From: Thiomicrorhabdus immobilis
GTDB taxonomy: Bacteria > Pseudomonadota > Gammaproteobacteria > Thiomicrospirales > Thiomicrospiraceae
Length of the DNA stretch: 64,000 nucleotides
Assembly: GCF_021654855.1 (NCBI RefSeq)
Contig: NZ_AP024202.1
Span: 2,046,001-2,110,000 of the forward strand
Reading direction: 5' to 3'
Shown here: in pieces, positions 45,752 to 56,983 of the stretch
Layout: every line of letters begins with the position of its first letter
Numbering within the stretch: position 1 is the first letter of the stretch
Notes under the pieces: model-generated
Told to the model about the DNA's origin: nothing
Database searches by the model: none
What the model saw: only the letters and a program-made list of their open reading frames with translations
Program-made: the position numbers and the translations under genes

Positions 45752-46642
45752 TTACTCCGATGAATGATGTTTAGGGTTGTTTTTGGATTGTATCGTTTCG
45801 GTTTGCCTGATTTTAATGGCGGAGGCATCCGCCTGTTCAATCCTGGATGGCTCGGCTTGATGTTCGGTTTGAGGCTCTGTTTTAGAATCAGCTTGTTCAA
45901 CCTGTTGACGTTGATGTGATTGAATTCCACCAGCGATATACACCAACGCTAAAATACCGAAAATATAGGCTTGAACCAAGGCCTCGATAATGTGCAACAT
46001 CAAGATTGGCACAGGTGCCAAGAAACCGGCCACCATCAAAATCAACAATGCGGTCATTTCTAGGCTCATCATATTGCCGAACAAACGCACCGAAAGCGCA
46101 ATGGTGCGTGAAATTTCACTGATGAGGTTAAATGGTAACAATATCGGGCTGGGGCTCAGATAGTGTTTCAAATAGGCTTTCCAACCCAAAATTCGTACAC
46201 CAAACCAGTGCACCGATAGAAACACCAGTACCGCTAAAGCGGCGGTGGCTGAAAAATCTCGGGTAGGCGAGTGCAACCCGGGAATCAGGCCAATCAGATT
46301 GGCGCAGAGAATAAACAACCATAGACTACCAATAAACGGGGTAAGTTCTTTAACATGCTGAGGTGCAACGCTGGCAACCGCCGATTGAATAGTGGTGACA
46401 ATTCCCTCAATAAAAGTTTGTAAACCGGTTTGCGGCAATCGATAAGTTCCGGCTTGATTGGCTGAGATTCGCTCTGTAATAGGCTGCTCGATCGACGATT
46501 CAGGTGTTTTCCATAACCGATTGGCCAACCATACACACACCCCCAAAAAAAGCATAATACCCCACGTGGTGGCTACGGTATTGGTCACCTGAATACCTGC
46601 AAACTCAAAAAGAATGCTAATGTCTAAACCGGACGATTGCAT
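45752..46642 (-). CDS. atpB: N-ATPase a subunit with hydrophilic C-terminal tail
   Basis: Stator channel subunit; 296 aa with five or six membrane helices. The essential arginine lies in [20 protein letters not shown] (about residues 160-179), and [20 protein letters not shown] marks the last helix. After residue 242 there is a tail of about 55 residues rich in Gln, Glu and Ser with repeated [10 protein letters not shown]-like units; ordinary a subunits end near the last helix. Whether the tail is functional is unknown. It precedes atpE by 3 bp. Confidence 0.92.
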   Translation of the reverse strand: MQSSGLDISILFEFAGIQVTNTVATTWGIMLFLGVCVWLANRLWKTPESSIEQPITERISANQAGTYRLPQTGLQTFIEGIVTTIQSAVASVAPQHVKELTPFIGSLWLFILCANLIGLIPGLHSPTRDFSATAALAVLVFLSVHWFGVRILGWKAYLKHYLSPSPILLPFNLISEISRTIALSVRLFGNMMSLEMTALLILMVAGFLAPVPILMLHIIEALVQAYIFGILALVYIAGGIQSHQRQQVEQADSKTEPQTEHQAEPSRIEQADASAIKIRQTETIQSKNNPKHHSSE

Positions 46643-46678
46643 AATTGATTAAACCTTCTTAAGCCTTGTTCAGCCTTG

Positions 46679-47038
46679 CTAAGCCTTCTTAAAAAACAGA
46701 TAAACATTCATCACACCGACGAATACCCCAACGAAAATTAAGCTGATTGTCCAACTGATAGAGTAGTCCATCGTCTGCTGACTGTCTAGCCACAAACCTA
46801 AATAAGCCCCTGCAATCACCGGCAACACAAACAACAAACCCACCATACCCAAATAAACGGTTTGCGCCATTAATGTTGGCCGTTCTCTTTCGGCTTTTTG
46901 AATACGTTTGGCCTGCCGCTCCAGTTGCTGCTGAAGGTGTTTTCCCGCATGATTCCGTTCATGTTCTTGCTGAGATTTGTCCAAGCGTTTTTTGATTTTA
47001 CCGCCAATACGCTTGTGTTCAGAGTGCGATTCCCCCAT
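46679..47038 (-). CDS. atpQ: AtpQ (AtpZ/AtpI-family) assembly protein
   Basis: A 119-aa protein with a long, basic, coiled N-terminal half (about 1-55, many Lys/Gln/Arg) and two membrane helices (YLGMVGLLFVLPVIAGAYLG and SLIFVGVFVGVMNVYLFF). This is the AtpZ/ATPase_gene1 pattern of AtpQ in N-ATPase operons. The usual companion atpR is not found: only 36 bp separate this gene from atpB. It is 13 bp after atpC. Confidence 0.8.
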   Translation of the reverse strand: MGESHSEHKRIGGKIKKRLDKSQQEHERNHAGKHLQQQLERQAKRIQKAERERPTLMAQTVYLGMVGLLFVLPVIAGAYLGLWLDSQQTMDYSISWTISLIFVGVFVGVMNVYLFFKKA

Positions 47039-47051
47039 CCTCTTCCCCCGT

Positions 47052-47468
47052 TTAGTCAGCTTTATTACGATTCAGTTCCCAAACCCGTTTTAAAACTTCC
47101 TCTTCAATATGGCGAAAGCTCTGTTTTTGTTCGGTTAACTGCTCGGCCTCTTTACGCATGATTTCTTGCAATGAGCGGCTGATGGTTTGATAGTCGCTAT
47201 CCACCAGAAAATGTTGGGTCGAAATCGTAAGCTGATTCTCTCTAAAATCCAGTAAAGCACTGGATGTTCCTAAATACAGCCATCTAGAATCGGAGGCCTG
47301 CTCATCTTGTTTAAAGCGAGACAACCCCAATTGTAACGCCGTCATAAAGCGCGCGTGCCCAGCACGAATACCAAAACTGCCACTGGCGTCTTCCCCTACA
47401 AACGACATGACGTTATCGAACTGTGTAACTTGTGTGGGATCTTGTATGACCAGCGTAAAGGTTTTCAT
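47052..47468 (-). CDS. atpC: N-ATPase epsilon subunit
   Basis: Rotor-stalk epsilon subunit; 138 aa. The N-terminal beta sandwich is recognisable by GSFGIRAGHARFMTAL (canonical GeiGIlpgHapllt). A C-terminal helix (about 85-135, charged, with KEAEQLTEQKQ) follows. It directly follows atpD (7-bp gap), as expected for the N-ATPase order. Confidence 0.9.
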   Translation of the reverse strand: MKTFTLVIQDPTQVTQFDNVMSFVGEDASGSFGIRAGHARFMTALQLGLSRFKQDEQASDSRWLYLGTSSALLDFRENQLTISTQHFLVDSDYQTISRSLQEIMRKEAEQLTEQKQSFRHIEEEVLKRVWELNRNKAD

Positions 47469-47475
47469 GCTCCCC

Positions 47476-48906
<1,431 letters not shown>

Positions 48907-48957
48907 TCAGACCTTGATACAGCGCGTTTAAAAAGAAAACGCTTCACGATTTGATTC

Positions 48958-48985
48958 ATTATAGGCGTCTTATGCGCTAGTGCAA
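48958..48985 (-). promoter_or_regulatory. Sigma-70-like promoter for the N-ATPase operon
   Basis: On the minus strand TTGCAC, a 16-nt spacer and a perfect TATAAT precede atpD. The predicted transcript would start about 47 nt before the atpD ATG. Confidence 0.6.
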
Positions 48986-49453
48986 TTCCCCAATCGTTTT
49001 TTTAAAAAAACCATGAATCAAACACGCTAGATGGAAAGGTAAAAACCTCAAAGCAGAATAGACCGCAACAGAAAAAAATAGCCATAGGTCAGACACATTG
49101 ATTCAGAATGACCAATTGATGACAGCCTTCAGATTCAAATATTAGTGAGGGAGAAACCCAAATGGTGGAACTTTACCATCCATTCAGAAGATATCTACAT
49201 GGTACTAAAGCAAATATAACCGTTTGTGGTAAACCGACAACAAGCGGTTGATAACCAATGTTTGATAATCGATATTTATCGATTTAGCAGGCATAACTTA
49301 AGCACAAACGGTCTGGCTTGATTAGGGAGAAAAGTAATAAGGGAGGGTCGGGGCGGTTGAAATAGCGATGAGTTATGTTTTCACATTAAGCTCGCTTGCA
49401 ACTCGACCCCTCTCCAAAAAGCTTGTTTTTCAGTCGTAAAATCAGCTATTGAC
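48986..49453. other. Intergenic region between the N-ATPase operon and purK
   Basis: Part of a 550-bp gap without a convincing gene. A perfect dyad, AATCGATA-TT-TATCGATT (49267-49284), could be an operator. A 29-codon open frame with a good ribosome binding site (49162-49251, plus strand) is possible but unsupported. A T-rich stretch follows near 49420-49440. Nothing else is recognised. Confidence 0.5.
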
Positions 49454-50566
49454 TCATTTAGCTTTTGGCAAAAAATCAGATAACGCTTGGATGGTTTTGT
49501 ATAAAGAATCTTCATCCACCGCCAAGACATTGATATGCCCTAACTTACGCCCTGCTCTTTCCGCTTTATCGTACAGATGTAAAAACGCATTGGGCATCGT
49601 TAAAACCTTATCTACCGGCCCGGTTTCACCAATGATGTTGATCATGGCAGCAATCGGTTGGCGAGGGGACGTATCGCCCAACGGCAAACCGGTGATGGCT
49701 CTGACGTGGTTCTCAAACTGTGAGGTGTAAGCGCCTTCAATCGTCCAATGCCCTGAGTTGTGTACCCGTGGCGCCATCTCGTTGGCGACCAAGCCATCAA
49801 CCGTTTCGAACAATTCAAGCGTCAACACCCCAACATGATCCAACTCATCCAGCAAGCTGTGCATATACTCCTCGGCTTGCTGCTGAATCTCGGCTGAAAC
49901 CTGTCTTGCAGGTGCGATGGTGTATCGCAAAATACCTTCGTGGTGAACGTTTTGTACTAGCGGATAATAGACATGTTCGTTATTGGCGTTACGCACAGCC
50001 ACAATAGATAGCTCACGTTGAAAATCGACAAAACCTTCTAAAATCAATTCACGGTTACCGATTTCCGACCAGGCCTGGTCAACTTGCGATTCCTCTTTGA
50101 TGACAAACTGACCTTTCCCGTCATAACCTTCAGTGGTGGTTTTCAACACAGCAGGCAAGCCAATCTCCTCAACCGCAATCTTTAGACTTTCTAAAGAATC
50201 GACGACCTGATAAGGCGCACAAGGAATGCTCAACTGGTCAAACATCGCTTTTTCACGGCCACGGTGCTGTGAAACAAACAGGGATTTTTCCGCAGGATAA
50301 ACCGGCGTGGTTTTGGCGATTTCCCTGACCTGTTCCACAGAGGTATTTTCGCTTTCATAAGTGATGACATCGGCAAATTCCACCAACTGATTCAATGAAT
50401 TGGTGTCGTCGGATTGGTTATACATATGCCCCAATAATGCAGAGGGTTCATCATGACTGGTTCCATAAAAACCAAACTTTTGCCCTAACGGATAGCCGGC
50501 AATTGCCAACATACGTCCAAGTTGACCTGCACCTAATACACCAATGCGTTTTGTAATCGGGGTCAT
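49454..50566 (-). CDS. purK: N5-carboxyaminoimidazole ribonucleotide synthase
   Basis: ATP-grasp enzyme of purine biosynthesis that makes N5-CAIR from AIR, bicarbonate and ATP; 370 aa. The start MTPITKRIGVLGAGQLGRML (nucleotide-binding), central LKTTTEGYDGKGQFVI (about residues 138-153) and the ligand block NEMAPRVHNSGHWTIEGAYT are conserved. The ATG at 50566 has GGAG 6 nt upstream and aligns with the family start; the frame is open to 50611. It follows purE on the same strand after 158 bp. A perfect palindrome copy reads DQAWS in its frame. Confidence 0.96.
   Translation of the reverse strand: MTPITKRIGVLGAGQLGRMLAIAGYPLGQKFGFYGTSHDEPSALLGHMYNQSDDTNSLNQLVEFADVITYESENTSVEQVREIAKTTPVYPAEKSLFVSQHRGREKAMFDQLSIPCAPYQVVDSLESLKIAVEEIGLPAVLKTTTEGYDGKGQFVIKEESQVDQAWSEIGNRELILEGFVDFQRELSIVAVRNANNEHVYYPLVQNVHHEGILRYTIAPARQVSAEIQQQAEEYMHSLLDELDHVGVLTLELFETVDGLVANEMAPRVHNSGHWTIEGAYTSQFENHVRAITGLPLGDTSPRQPIAAMINIIGETGPVDKVLTMPNAFLHLYDKAERAGRKLGHINVLAVDEDSLYKTIQALSDFLPKAK
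50068..50079. repeat. ACCAGGCCTGGT palindrome inside purK
   Basis: Perfect copy within coding sequence; the minus-strand frame reads DQAWS. Confidence 0.9.
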
Positions 50567-50686
50567 CACCTTCTCCAAATAAAAAAACCGTAATGGTGGG
50601 CATTTTATCAAACAACCACCAAAACGGTTTTAAAAAACCTTGTATTCAATCTGCTTAATGATTTACCAAAGGATTGGTATTAAGCG

Positions 50687-50722
50687 GTTAACGATATGCT
50701 GTTAACGATATGCTGTTAACGA
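50687..50722. repeat. 14-bp tandem repeat in the purE-purK gap
   Basis: GTTAACGATATGCT occurs twice in tandem (50687-50700, 50701-50714) and a third time for eight bases (50715-50722), ending 2 bp before the purE stop. Confidence 0.9.
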
Positions 50723-50724
50723 AT

Positions 50725-51228
50725 TTATTCCACACGAGGGTCTGGATTTTCTAATACGAAATCCGTTTGCTCTTCTCTAAAGTTAGTCACCGCGGTACGG
50801 ATAGCGGGATTAGAGTTACCCACGATTTGCGATGCTAAAATCCCGGCGTTTTTTGCACCCGCATCACCAATCGCTAAAGTTCCAACTGGAATGCCGCCTG
50901 GCATTTGCACTATAGACAACAAAGAATCTTGGCCGCTCAAGGCACGAGACTGAACCGGCACCCCCAATACAGGCACAACCGTTTTTGCGGCAACCATGCC
51001 TGGAAGATGGGCCGCCCCACCCGCTCCGGCAATGATCACTTGCAAACCACGCTGTTCGGCTTGCTCTGCATATTCAAACATTAAATCAGGCGTTCTATGT
51101 GCAGATACCACTTTAACTTCATGAGGCACACCAAAAAGCTCCAACATATCTACGGCATGCTTCATGGTCGGCCAATCCGATTTTGAACCCATAATAACGC
51201 CAACTAAAGGCTGAACTGCATCAGTCAT
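50725..51228 (-). CDS. purE: N5-carboxyaminoimidazole ribonucleotide mutase
   Basis: Class I PurE that rearranges N5-CAIR to CAIR in purine synthesis, working after PurK; 167 aa. [35 protein letters not shown] (catalytic His) and [18 protein letters not shown] are diagnostic. It stands first in a purE-purK pair on the minus strand. The gap to purK holds a 14-bp tandem repeat. Confidence 0.97.
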   Translation of the reverse strand: MTDAVQPLVGVIMGSKSDWPTMKHAVDMLELFGVPHEVKVVSAHRTPDLMFEYAEQAEQRGLQVIIAGAGGAAHLPGMVAAKTVVPVLGVPVQSRALSGQDSLLSIVQMPGGIPVGTLAIGDAGAKNAGILASQIVGNSNPAIRTAVTNFREEQTDFVLENPDPRVE

Positions 51229-51435
51229 ATTTACACCAAAAGATTTTAGAAAAGCGAGCTATTTTACCTTTTTAGAAACAAAGGTCAATAGAACAACAAA
51301 TACAACTATATGAATAATCTCATAAATCTATTCATAAATAATTTTAGGCATGAATAACAACTTTTATTTATAACACCTCTGCTAGAATGCTTAAAATCAC
51401 ACTAAATTTTTCAATCGAAACGAGCAGGTGAAGGC

Positions 51436-52377
51436 GTGAAGTTTTTTTATGCTTTTTTAATTTTAATATTATCTCTAGTAGGTGTAACTGGCTGTTCCCA
51501 GCAGGATCAAGACCCGCCAAAACCGATATTAGCGGCTAAAGCCGCCTCTGAAAAACACCAATACCAGTTTGCGGTACACCCTCTACACAACCCTTCACGC
51601 CTCTTTGATGTATTCAACCCCTTATTAGAATATTTAAACCAAAACATCCCTGAAGCGGAATTTACTCTTGAGGCATCCAGGGATTATGCGGTTTTTGACC
51701 AAAAACTGATTGATCAAACCGTGGATTTTGCGTTACCCAACCCTTTTCAAACCCTCATTGCAATTGAGCATAACTATCGTGTCATAGCAAAAATGGGCGA
51801 TGACTTTAACTTCAAGGGGATTATCTTGGTGCCGAAAGACAGCCCCATCAAAACCCCTAAAGATCTTAAAGGATACAGCGTTAGCTATCCTGCTCCGACC
51901 GCTTTAGCCGGAACAATTCTTCCGCAGTATTATCTGCAAACGCATGGTTTGGATATCAACAAAGACATCAAAAACGTTTATGTAGGTTCACAGGAGTCAT
52001 CCATTATGAGTGTTTACCTTGGCACCACCATGGCTGGAGCGACTTGGCCACCACCATGGGAAGCACTCTCTAAAGAACGTCCAGAACTCAAAGAAAAATT
52101 GAAAGTGATTTGGCAAACGCAGTCTTTGCCTAATAATAGTGTAGTGGCCGGTAAAAACGTCCCAGTGGAAATTTCTGACAAGGTACAAATTCTACTGGCC
52201 AACTTGCACACTACGGCAGAAGGGCAGAAAATTCTGAATAAAATGTATTTATCGAAATATGAAAAAGCCGATAATAGTACTTATGCCCCAGTTAAACAAT
52301 TTATCAACCAATTTCAAAAGACGGTAAGGCCATTGGAATTACACGCTCATACAGAAAATAAGACTGCCAAAGAATAA
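51436..52377 (+). CDS. PhnD-like periplasmic binding lipoprotein
   Basis: A 313-aa solute-binding protein with a lipoprotein signal (LILILSLVGVTGC, Cys near residue 20) and a type 2 periplasmic-binding fold of the phosphate/phosphite/phosphonate PhnD group. Landmarks are YQFAVHPLHNPSRLFDVFNP, AKMGDDFNFKGIILVPKDSP and DLKGYSVSYPAPTALAGTIL. A GTG start with purine-rich upstream sequence is used. No ABC permease or ATPase is nearby. It is separated by only 2 bp from a GGDEF/EAL protein, so it most likely delivers a ligand signal to that sensor rather than to a transporter. Confidence 0.82.
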   Translation: MKFFYAFLILILSLVGVTGCSQQDQDPPKPILAAKAASEKHQYQFAVHPLHNPSRLFDVFNPLLEYLNQNIPEAEFTLEASRDYAVFDQKLIDQTVDFALPNPFQTLIAIEHNYRVIAKMGDDFNFKGIILVPKDSPIKTPKDLKGYSVSYPAPTALAGTILPQYYLQTHGLDINKDIKNVYVGSQESSIMSVYLGTTMAGATWPPPWEALSKERPELKEKLKVIWQTQSLPNNSVVAGKNVPVEISDKVQILLANLHTTAEGQKILNKMYLSKYEKADNSTYAPVKQFINQFQKTVRPLELHAHTENKTAKE

Positions 52378-52379
52378 GT

Positions 52380-54791
52380 ATGCTTAAACAACTCTATTTA
52401 AAATCCATAAAATTTAAGCTTATCGTAGCCATCGCTCTACTACATGCGATTTTGATGTCTATTTTTGTATTGGACTTGGTCAATCGTCAACAAACATTTT
52501 TACTAGAAGAGTCTAAGCAAGCGACCACAGGTATAGCGAAAACACTCGCGGCTAACAGCATACCGTGGGTACTTTCCAAAGATTTAGCAGGCCTGGAAGA
52601 AATCCTCAACACCCAAGCGCAACAGTCAAACCTTGTCTTTACCATGATCACCAATAGCAAGGGAAAAATCCTGGCGTATTACCATAGAACGGAACCGACC
52701 ACTGATGTCATTGGTAAAAGCATTGAGTTCCCAGCCCCACAACCCGACAACGACATTCTGACTTTTACAGACTCTAAGAGCGCTCTGGATATTGCCGTGC
52801 CTATAAAAATAGAAAGCACCGTTATCGGCTGGGCGAGAATCCACATGAGCCGAGCCAACATTGATAAAAGTGTGCAACTTGTTACCTTAGAAGGTTTGGT
52901 GTATGCACTGATTGCCATCTTAATCGGTACTTTTTTTGCATGGCGCATGGGTCGAAACCTCACAAAAGACATTAACACCTTGGTTGAAGCAACACACCGT
53001 GTCCGCTCTGGAGAAAGGGACATTACCCTGTCATTAAAAAGAGAGGATGAGCTACAAATCCTTTCAGAAAACTTTCAAGACATGCTTGGTAATTTAAACA
53101 ATAAAGAGAAAGAGCTGCATTCGGAAAAGGAGCTTTTGGAAACCACACTAAAATCGATTGGCGATGGCGTCATCTCAACCAACAAAGATGGTTTGATAAC
53201 CTATTTAAACCCTGCCGCTGAAACACTTACCGGGTGGAGTAACTCTCAAGCTTATGGCCTGCATATAGAGCAGGTATTTAAAATTCACCATGAAACAAGC
53301 ATGGAGAAAGTGGCTAATCCGGCATTATTGGGAATGGAAAAGCGAAAAACCATTAACCTACCTCAGCACACTATCCTAATCGACCGCCATGAGCAAAAAA
53401 TTTCTATCGAAGACTCTGGAGCCCCTATCATTGATAAAGCCGGCAACATCGTTGGCTCGGTGCTGGTTTTTCATGACGCCACCGAAGAGCGAGACCTCAA
53501 AAAACGCTTAACCTGGCAGGCATTACATGACAGCTTAACCAGTCTAAAAAACCGCCAAGCATTTGAAAACGAACTGGATGAACTGATTGAGCGTAGCGTT
53601 CACCAGCAAACCCAGAACCACTGCCTACTCTATATTGACCTTGACCAATTTAAAATCATCAATGATACCGTTGGCCACTCGGCCGGAGATGAACAACTCA
53701 AACAAGTGGCCTCGATTCTTCGCGAACATGTTCGTGAAACCGACTTATTGGCGCGCATCGGTGGTGATGAGTTTGCCATACTGTTAGAAAACTGTAGTTT
53801 GGAGAATGCGCTTAGAATCGCAGAAAATATCCGTGTTGCTGTCCATCAGCACCGTTTCCTATGGAAGGACCGAATTTTTGATATTGGAACCAGCATAGGT
53901 ATCACCCAAATGCGCGGTTTTTTCAATCGGGCTACCGCCATGAGCCAAGCGGATATCGCATGTTATATCGCTAAAGACTCCGGGCGAAATCGAATCCATG
54001 TCTATAACGAAGAGAATCAAGCTTTCTCAAACTTAGATTGGGCTAACCGCATCAAACGCTCTTTAGAAGATGAAAAATTCATCCTTTACGCCCAAAAAAT
54101 CATTCCATTACAAAACAAGGGCAACCACATTTATGAGGTTTTGGTTCGTTTACAAGATGGTGAAAACATCATTACTCCAGACCAATTCCTGCCTGCTGCC
54201 GAACGCTTTAACTTGATGTCCGATCTGGATTTATACATAGTAAGACATGCCTATAAATGGTTAGAGGAACACTTCACTCAAGTTGACCGTATCAACATTA
54301 ATATTTCAGGGCAATCACTCAGCAACCCGGACTTCAGTAACAAACTATTGGCAATCTTAGAAAACTACGACCACCTGAACCGCAAGATTTGCTTTGAAGT
54401 ATTGGAGACCACCGCAATCACTCATATGTCTGCGAGCATCAGCTTCCTTCAGCGCATTAAGACTCATGGTTGCCAACTCGCCTTAGATGATTTTGGTTCA
54501 GGATTCTCTTCGTTTGGCTGGTTAAAAACCCTACCGGTGGATTATGTCAAAATCGATGGTGCCTTCATTTTAGATATATTGAACGACCCTATTGATGCCG
54601 CAATGGTTAAAGCCATCCATCAAATCAGTGACCACATGAATATAGAAACCATTGCCGAGTTTGTTGAAAACCAAGAGGTTGCTGATTGGCTGACCAATAT
54701 GGGCATCGATTACGCCCAAGGTTACCATTTCCACAAACCCAGCCCACTAAACACTATCTTAGAGAGTTCTGGTGCTGTCGATATAGACTAA
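52380..54791 (+). CDS. HAMP-PAS-GGDEF-EAL c-di-GMP signalling protein
   Basis: An 803-aa inner-membrane protein with two membrane helices (about 13-33 and 165-185) bounding a periplasmic domain. HAMP (about 185-240), PAS (about 252-380; SIGDGVISTNKDGLITYLNP), GGDEF (about 390-540) and EAL (about 555-800) follow. The cyclase motif is intact (LARIGGDEFAIL). The EAL motif reads YEVLVRL (EVL), while DDFGSGFSS is kept. It can thus make and possibly degrade c-di-GMP. It begins 2 bp after the PhnD-like gene, suggesting a binding-protein-fed sensor. Its stop overlaps that of the next gene on the opposite strand by 4 bp. Confidence 0.9.
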   Translation: MLKQLYLKSIKFKLIVAIALLHAILMSIFVLDLVNRQQTFLLEESKQATTGIAKTLAANSIPWVLSKDLAGLEEILNTQAQQSNLVFTMITNSKGKILAYYHRTEPTTDVIGKSIEFPAPQPDNDILTFTDSKSALDIAVPIKIESTVIGWARIHMSRANIDKSVQLVTLEGLVYALIAILIGTFFAWRMGRNLTKDINTLVEATHRVRSGERDITLSLKREDELQILSENFQDMLGNLNNKEKELHSEKELLETTLKSIGDGVISTNKDGLITYLNPAAETLTGWSNSQAYGLHIEQVFKIHHETSMEKVANPALLGMEKRKTINLPQHTILIDRHEQKISIEDSGAPIIDKAGNIVGSVLVFHDATEERDLKKRLTWQALHDSLTSLKNRQAFENELDELIERSVHQQTQNHCLLYIDLDQFKIINDTVGHSAGDEQLKQVASILREHVRETDLLARIGGDEFAILLENCSLENALRIAENIRVAVHQHRFLWKDRIFDIGTSIGITQMRGFFNRATAMSQADIACYIAKDSGRNRIHVYNEENQAFSNLDWANRIKRSLEDEKFILYAQKIIPLQNKGNHIYEVLVRLQDGENIITPDQFLPAAERFNLMSDLDLYIVRHAYKWLEEHFTQVDRININISGQSLSNPDFSNKLLAILENYDHLNRKICFEVLETTAITHMSASISFLQRIKTHGCQLALDDFGSGFSSFGWLKTLPVDYVKIDGAFILDILNDPIDAAMVKAIHQISDHMNIETIAEFVENQEVADWLTNMGIDYAQGYHFHKPSPLNTILESSGAVDID

Positions 54792-56635
54792 GCCTGTTTT
54801 GAGTCGACAATGAAATAAGTATTGCCGCCAGCCTGTTTCGCACCTTTTTTAGCTTTCGTTGCATAAGAGGCCAATCTTTGGGTATGTTCAAAAATTTCCG
54901 GGTGCACCAGCAAGATGCCGATAGACAAGGTCATTAAAGGATAAAACTGTGATTCATTTCTGCGGTTTTCAGCCTCTATACCTCCTCGTTGTTGGTCCTC
55001 TTCTAGATAAAACTCAACGATCTGCTGCTGAAATTTTTTGAGAATGGCTTCAGCACGCTCACGAGATTCTTCAACAAAAGTACTCATCACCACAAAATCA
55101 TCGCCACCAATATGGCCGATAAAACTTTCGCCAAGAAAAACCTCCTCTTCCGGCACCACCTTTTTCAGTATCTCGGCAATCAAGCTGATTACCCCATCAC
55201 CCTCTTCAAAGCTATAGCAATCGTTAAAGGGTTTAAAGTTATCCACATCGATGTACATGAGCATAAAATGGCGCTTTGCCTTGAGTAATTTATTGAGCTT
55301 TTTCTGAATAGGTACATTGCCTGGCAGCCCGGACAACGGATTGGCATATTGGGCGCTTTGAACCTTTAAATCGGTGATTTTTCGCAGTAGATCCCTAAAA
55401 TCGCCACAACCTAAATATTTTTTCTTTTTTTCAACAATGAAGGCATCTCGGCTTCCAAACTCCCTGCTCTCGGTAACCAACCGGCTTAACTCAACCAAAG
55501 AGGTTTTAGAATCAACGATAATAGGCTCCCTATCCATCACATGCTTTACCGTTTTTCTTGCATGCAGCTCCTGTCCAAATTTCCTAGCCAACAAATCCAT
55601 CAAGTCGCGTCGCCAAACCATCCCTAAAACATGCCCCTTTTGAACGACCGGAAAGTAATCTAACTGCGGGTGCTGTAAAAACATCTCGGAAACCGAATTG
55701 ACTCTCTGCCCCGGTTCAACAACAGGATGCTCAAAGGCAATTTCTGCAACTGTTTCGCCTTTTTCACTTTTCACGCTAAATTGATTTTCCGGCCACTCGT
55801 ACAGCAACTCTTCAGAAATTTTCTCTTCCGGTTTTTTGAACAAATACCCTTGAACCAAATCGATCCCCAACTTCATCAAGACTTCGAGTTCCTGTTCGGT
55901 TTCCACCCCCTCGGCGACCACCCGAGTATTGGTGCTTTTTGCCAAAGTCATCAGCGTTTCCATGAAATATCGCTTGTCCTCATGCAGGTGGATATCAGAG
56001 ACAAAATGGCGATCAATTTTCACGAAGTCCGGTCTAACCTCCGACCAAATCCTCAAACCGTTATAACCGCTGCCTAAATCATCAATCGCCACTTTAAACC
56101 CTATGGAGCGGTAATAATTAATTGCGGAAACAAAGGCTTCAAAATTATCTACCGGTTGAAGTTCGGTTATCTCAATGACCACTCTATCAGGAGGAATCCC
56201 AAAAACCTCCAACGCTTCGAGCGTCAGACCTTTTTGATGCGCAGGATTCATTACCGCATTGATGGAGATATTGAGGAACAGATGTAAATGCTCGTCTTGA
56301 GAAACCTGCTTGGCAAAGGCTTGGATGGTTGAGATTCGTGCAAAGGTATCCATTTCATAAAGCACGCCCTGCTCTTCCGCCACTTTGAATAGGTTCAACG
56401 GATGGTATAAAACCGATTTGAAAGGGCCTCTCACCAAGCCTTCAAATGCACAAACTTTTTTGCGTTTTAAATCCACAATCGGTTGAAAAACACACTGTAG
56501 TTTTCGATTATCGACAATGTCCAATAGTTCAGAACCGAATCCGGTTTCTTTCAACATTAATTTTTGACTTGCGTCAAAAACCGAGATTTCTTTTTTATCA
56601 ACTCCAGTTTCATCAACCGTACTGAATAATGGCAT
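54788..56635 (-). CDS. EAL-CBS-GGDEF c-di-GMP signalling protein
   Basis: A 615-aa soluble protein with an N-terminal EAL domain (FEGLVRGPFKSVLYHP, with IDDLGSGYNGL and GVETEQELEVL), a CBS pair (about 280-410) and a C-terminal GGDEF domain (LSGLPGNVPIQKKLNKLL, and the signature HIGGDDFVVMS). EGL and GGDDF are variants of EAL and GGDEF, so which activities remain is uncertain. CBS domains often bind adenosine nucleotides and could link energy state to c-di-GMP. The ATG at 56635 is favoured over a TTG at 56689. It converges with the preceding gene, stops overlapping by 4 bp. Confidence 0.88.
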   Translation of the reverse strand: MPLFSTVDETGVDKKEISVFDASQKLMLKETGFGSELLDIVDNRKLQCVFQPIVDLKRKKVCAFEGLVRGPFKSVLYHPLNLFKVAEEQGVLYEMDTFARISTIQAFAKQVSQDEHLHLFLNISINAVMNPAHQKGLTLEALEVFGIPPDRVVIEITELQPVDNFEAFVSAINYYRSIGFKVAIDDLGSGYNGLRIWSEVRPDFVKIDRHFVSDIHLHEDKRYFMETLMTLAKSTNTRVVAEGVETEQELEVLMKLGIDLVQGYLFKKPEEKISEELLYEWPENQFSVKSEKGETVAEIAFEHPVVEPGQRVNSVSEMFLQHPQLDYFPVVQKGHVLGMVWRRDLMDLLARKFGQELHARKTVKHVMDREPIIVDSKTSLVELSRLVTESREFGSRDAFIVEKKKKYLGCGDFRDLLRKITDLKVQSAQYANPLSGLPGNVPIQKKLNKLLKAKRHFMLMYIDVDNFKPFNDCYSFEEGDGVISLIAEILKKVVPEEEVFLGESFIGHIGGDDFVVMSTFVEESRERAEAILKKFQQQIVEFYLEEDQQRGGIEAENRRNESQFYPLMTLSIGILLVHPEIFEHTQRLASYATKAKKGAKQAGGNTYFIVDSKQA

Positions 56636-56845
56636 TACTTTTACAACCCTTGTTAAAATCAGACCGGGCAATATAAAGAATTCCACCAATGAAAACTAAG
56701 AACTCTTATTTACAATCACATTACATTAAAATGACATTCAAGCTTGAACCGAGATATAACCCTATATAAATAAAGGTGAAATCCAAAGGCAAAACCCATC
56801 ACCTTAACTTGAACCAAAATATAAAATAAGCCATAATATATGAAT

Positions 56846-56898
56846 GCGCCGATTTGATATCAGCTTGCGGGCGCTTAAAAAGTACGGCTAAAGCGAGG
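56846..56898 (+). ncRNA. SAM-II-like (SAM-V-related) riboswitch upstream of metK
   Basis: The leader forms an H-type pseudoknot. Stem 1 pairs GCGCC (56846-56850) with GGCGC (56870-56874). Stem 2 pairs CTTGC (56864-56868), inside the loop, with GCGAG (56893-56897). The loop begins GATTT, and GGCTAAA precedes the stem-2 3' strand. GAUUU and GCUAAA at these places are hallmarks of the SAM-II class, which bind S-adenosylmethionine and usually repress. Sitting 86 bp before metK, the SAM synthetase gene, it makes biological sense. The remaining gap back to 56636 shows nothing clear. Confidence 0.8.
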
Positions 56899-56942
56899 AA
56901 CCCTCCATGATTTATTCTCTAAGTTCCCAGCACTGCCCCGTA

Positions 56943-56975
56943 CCTCGTTTTTAATAAACATCATTCTTCTCGAGG
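56943..56975 (+). promoter_or_regulatory. metK: Candidate riboswitch expression platform over the metK ribosome binding site
   Basis: CCTCG (56943-56947) can pair with CGAGG at the metK ribosome binding site (56971-56975) or with the identical CGAGG at the pseudoknot's 3' edge (56894-56898). The two pairings exclude each other, a typical sequestor/anti-sequestor layout. The T5 run after CCTCG could also support termination. Confidence 0.5.
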
Positions 56976-56983
56976 AACAAAAC

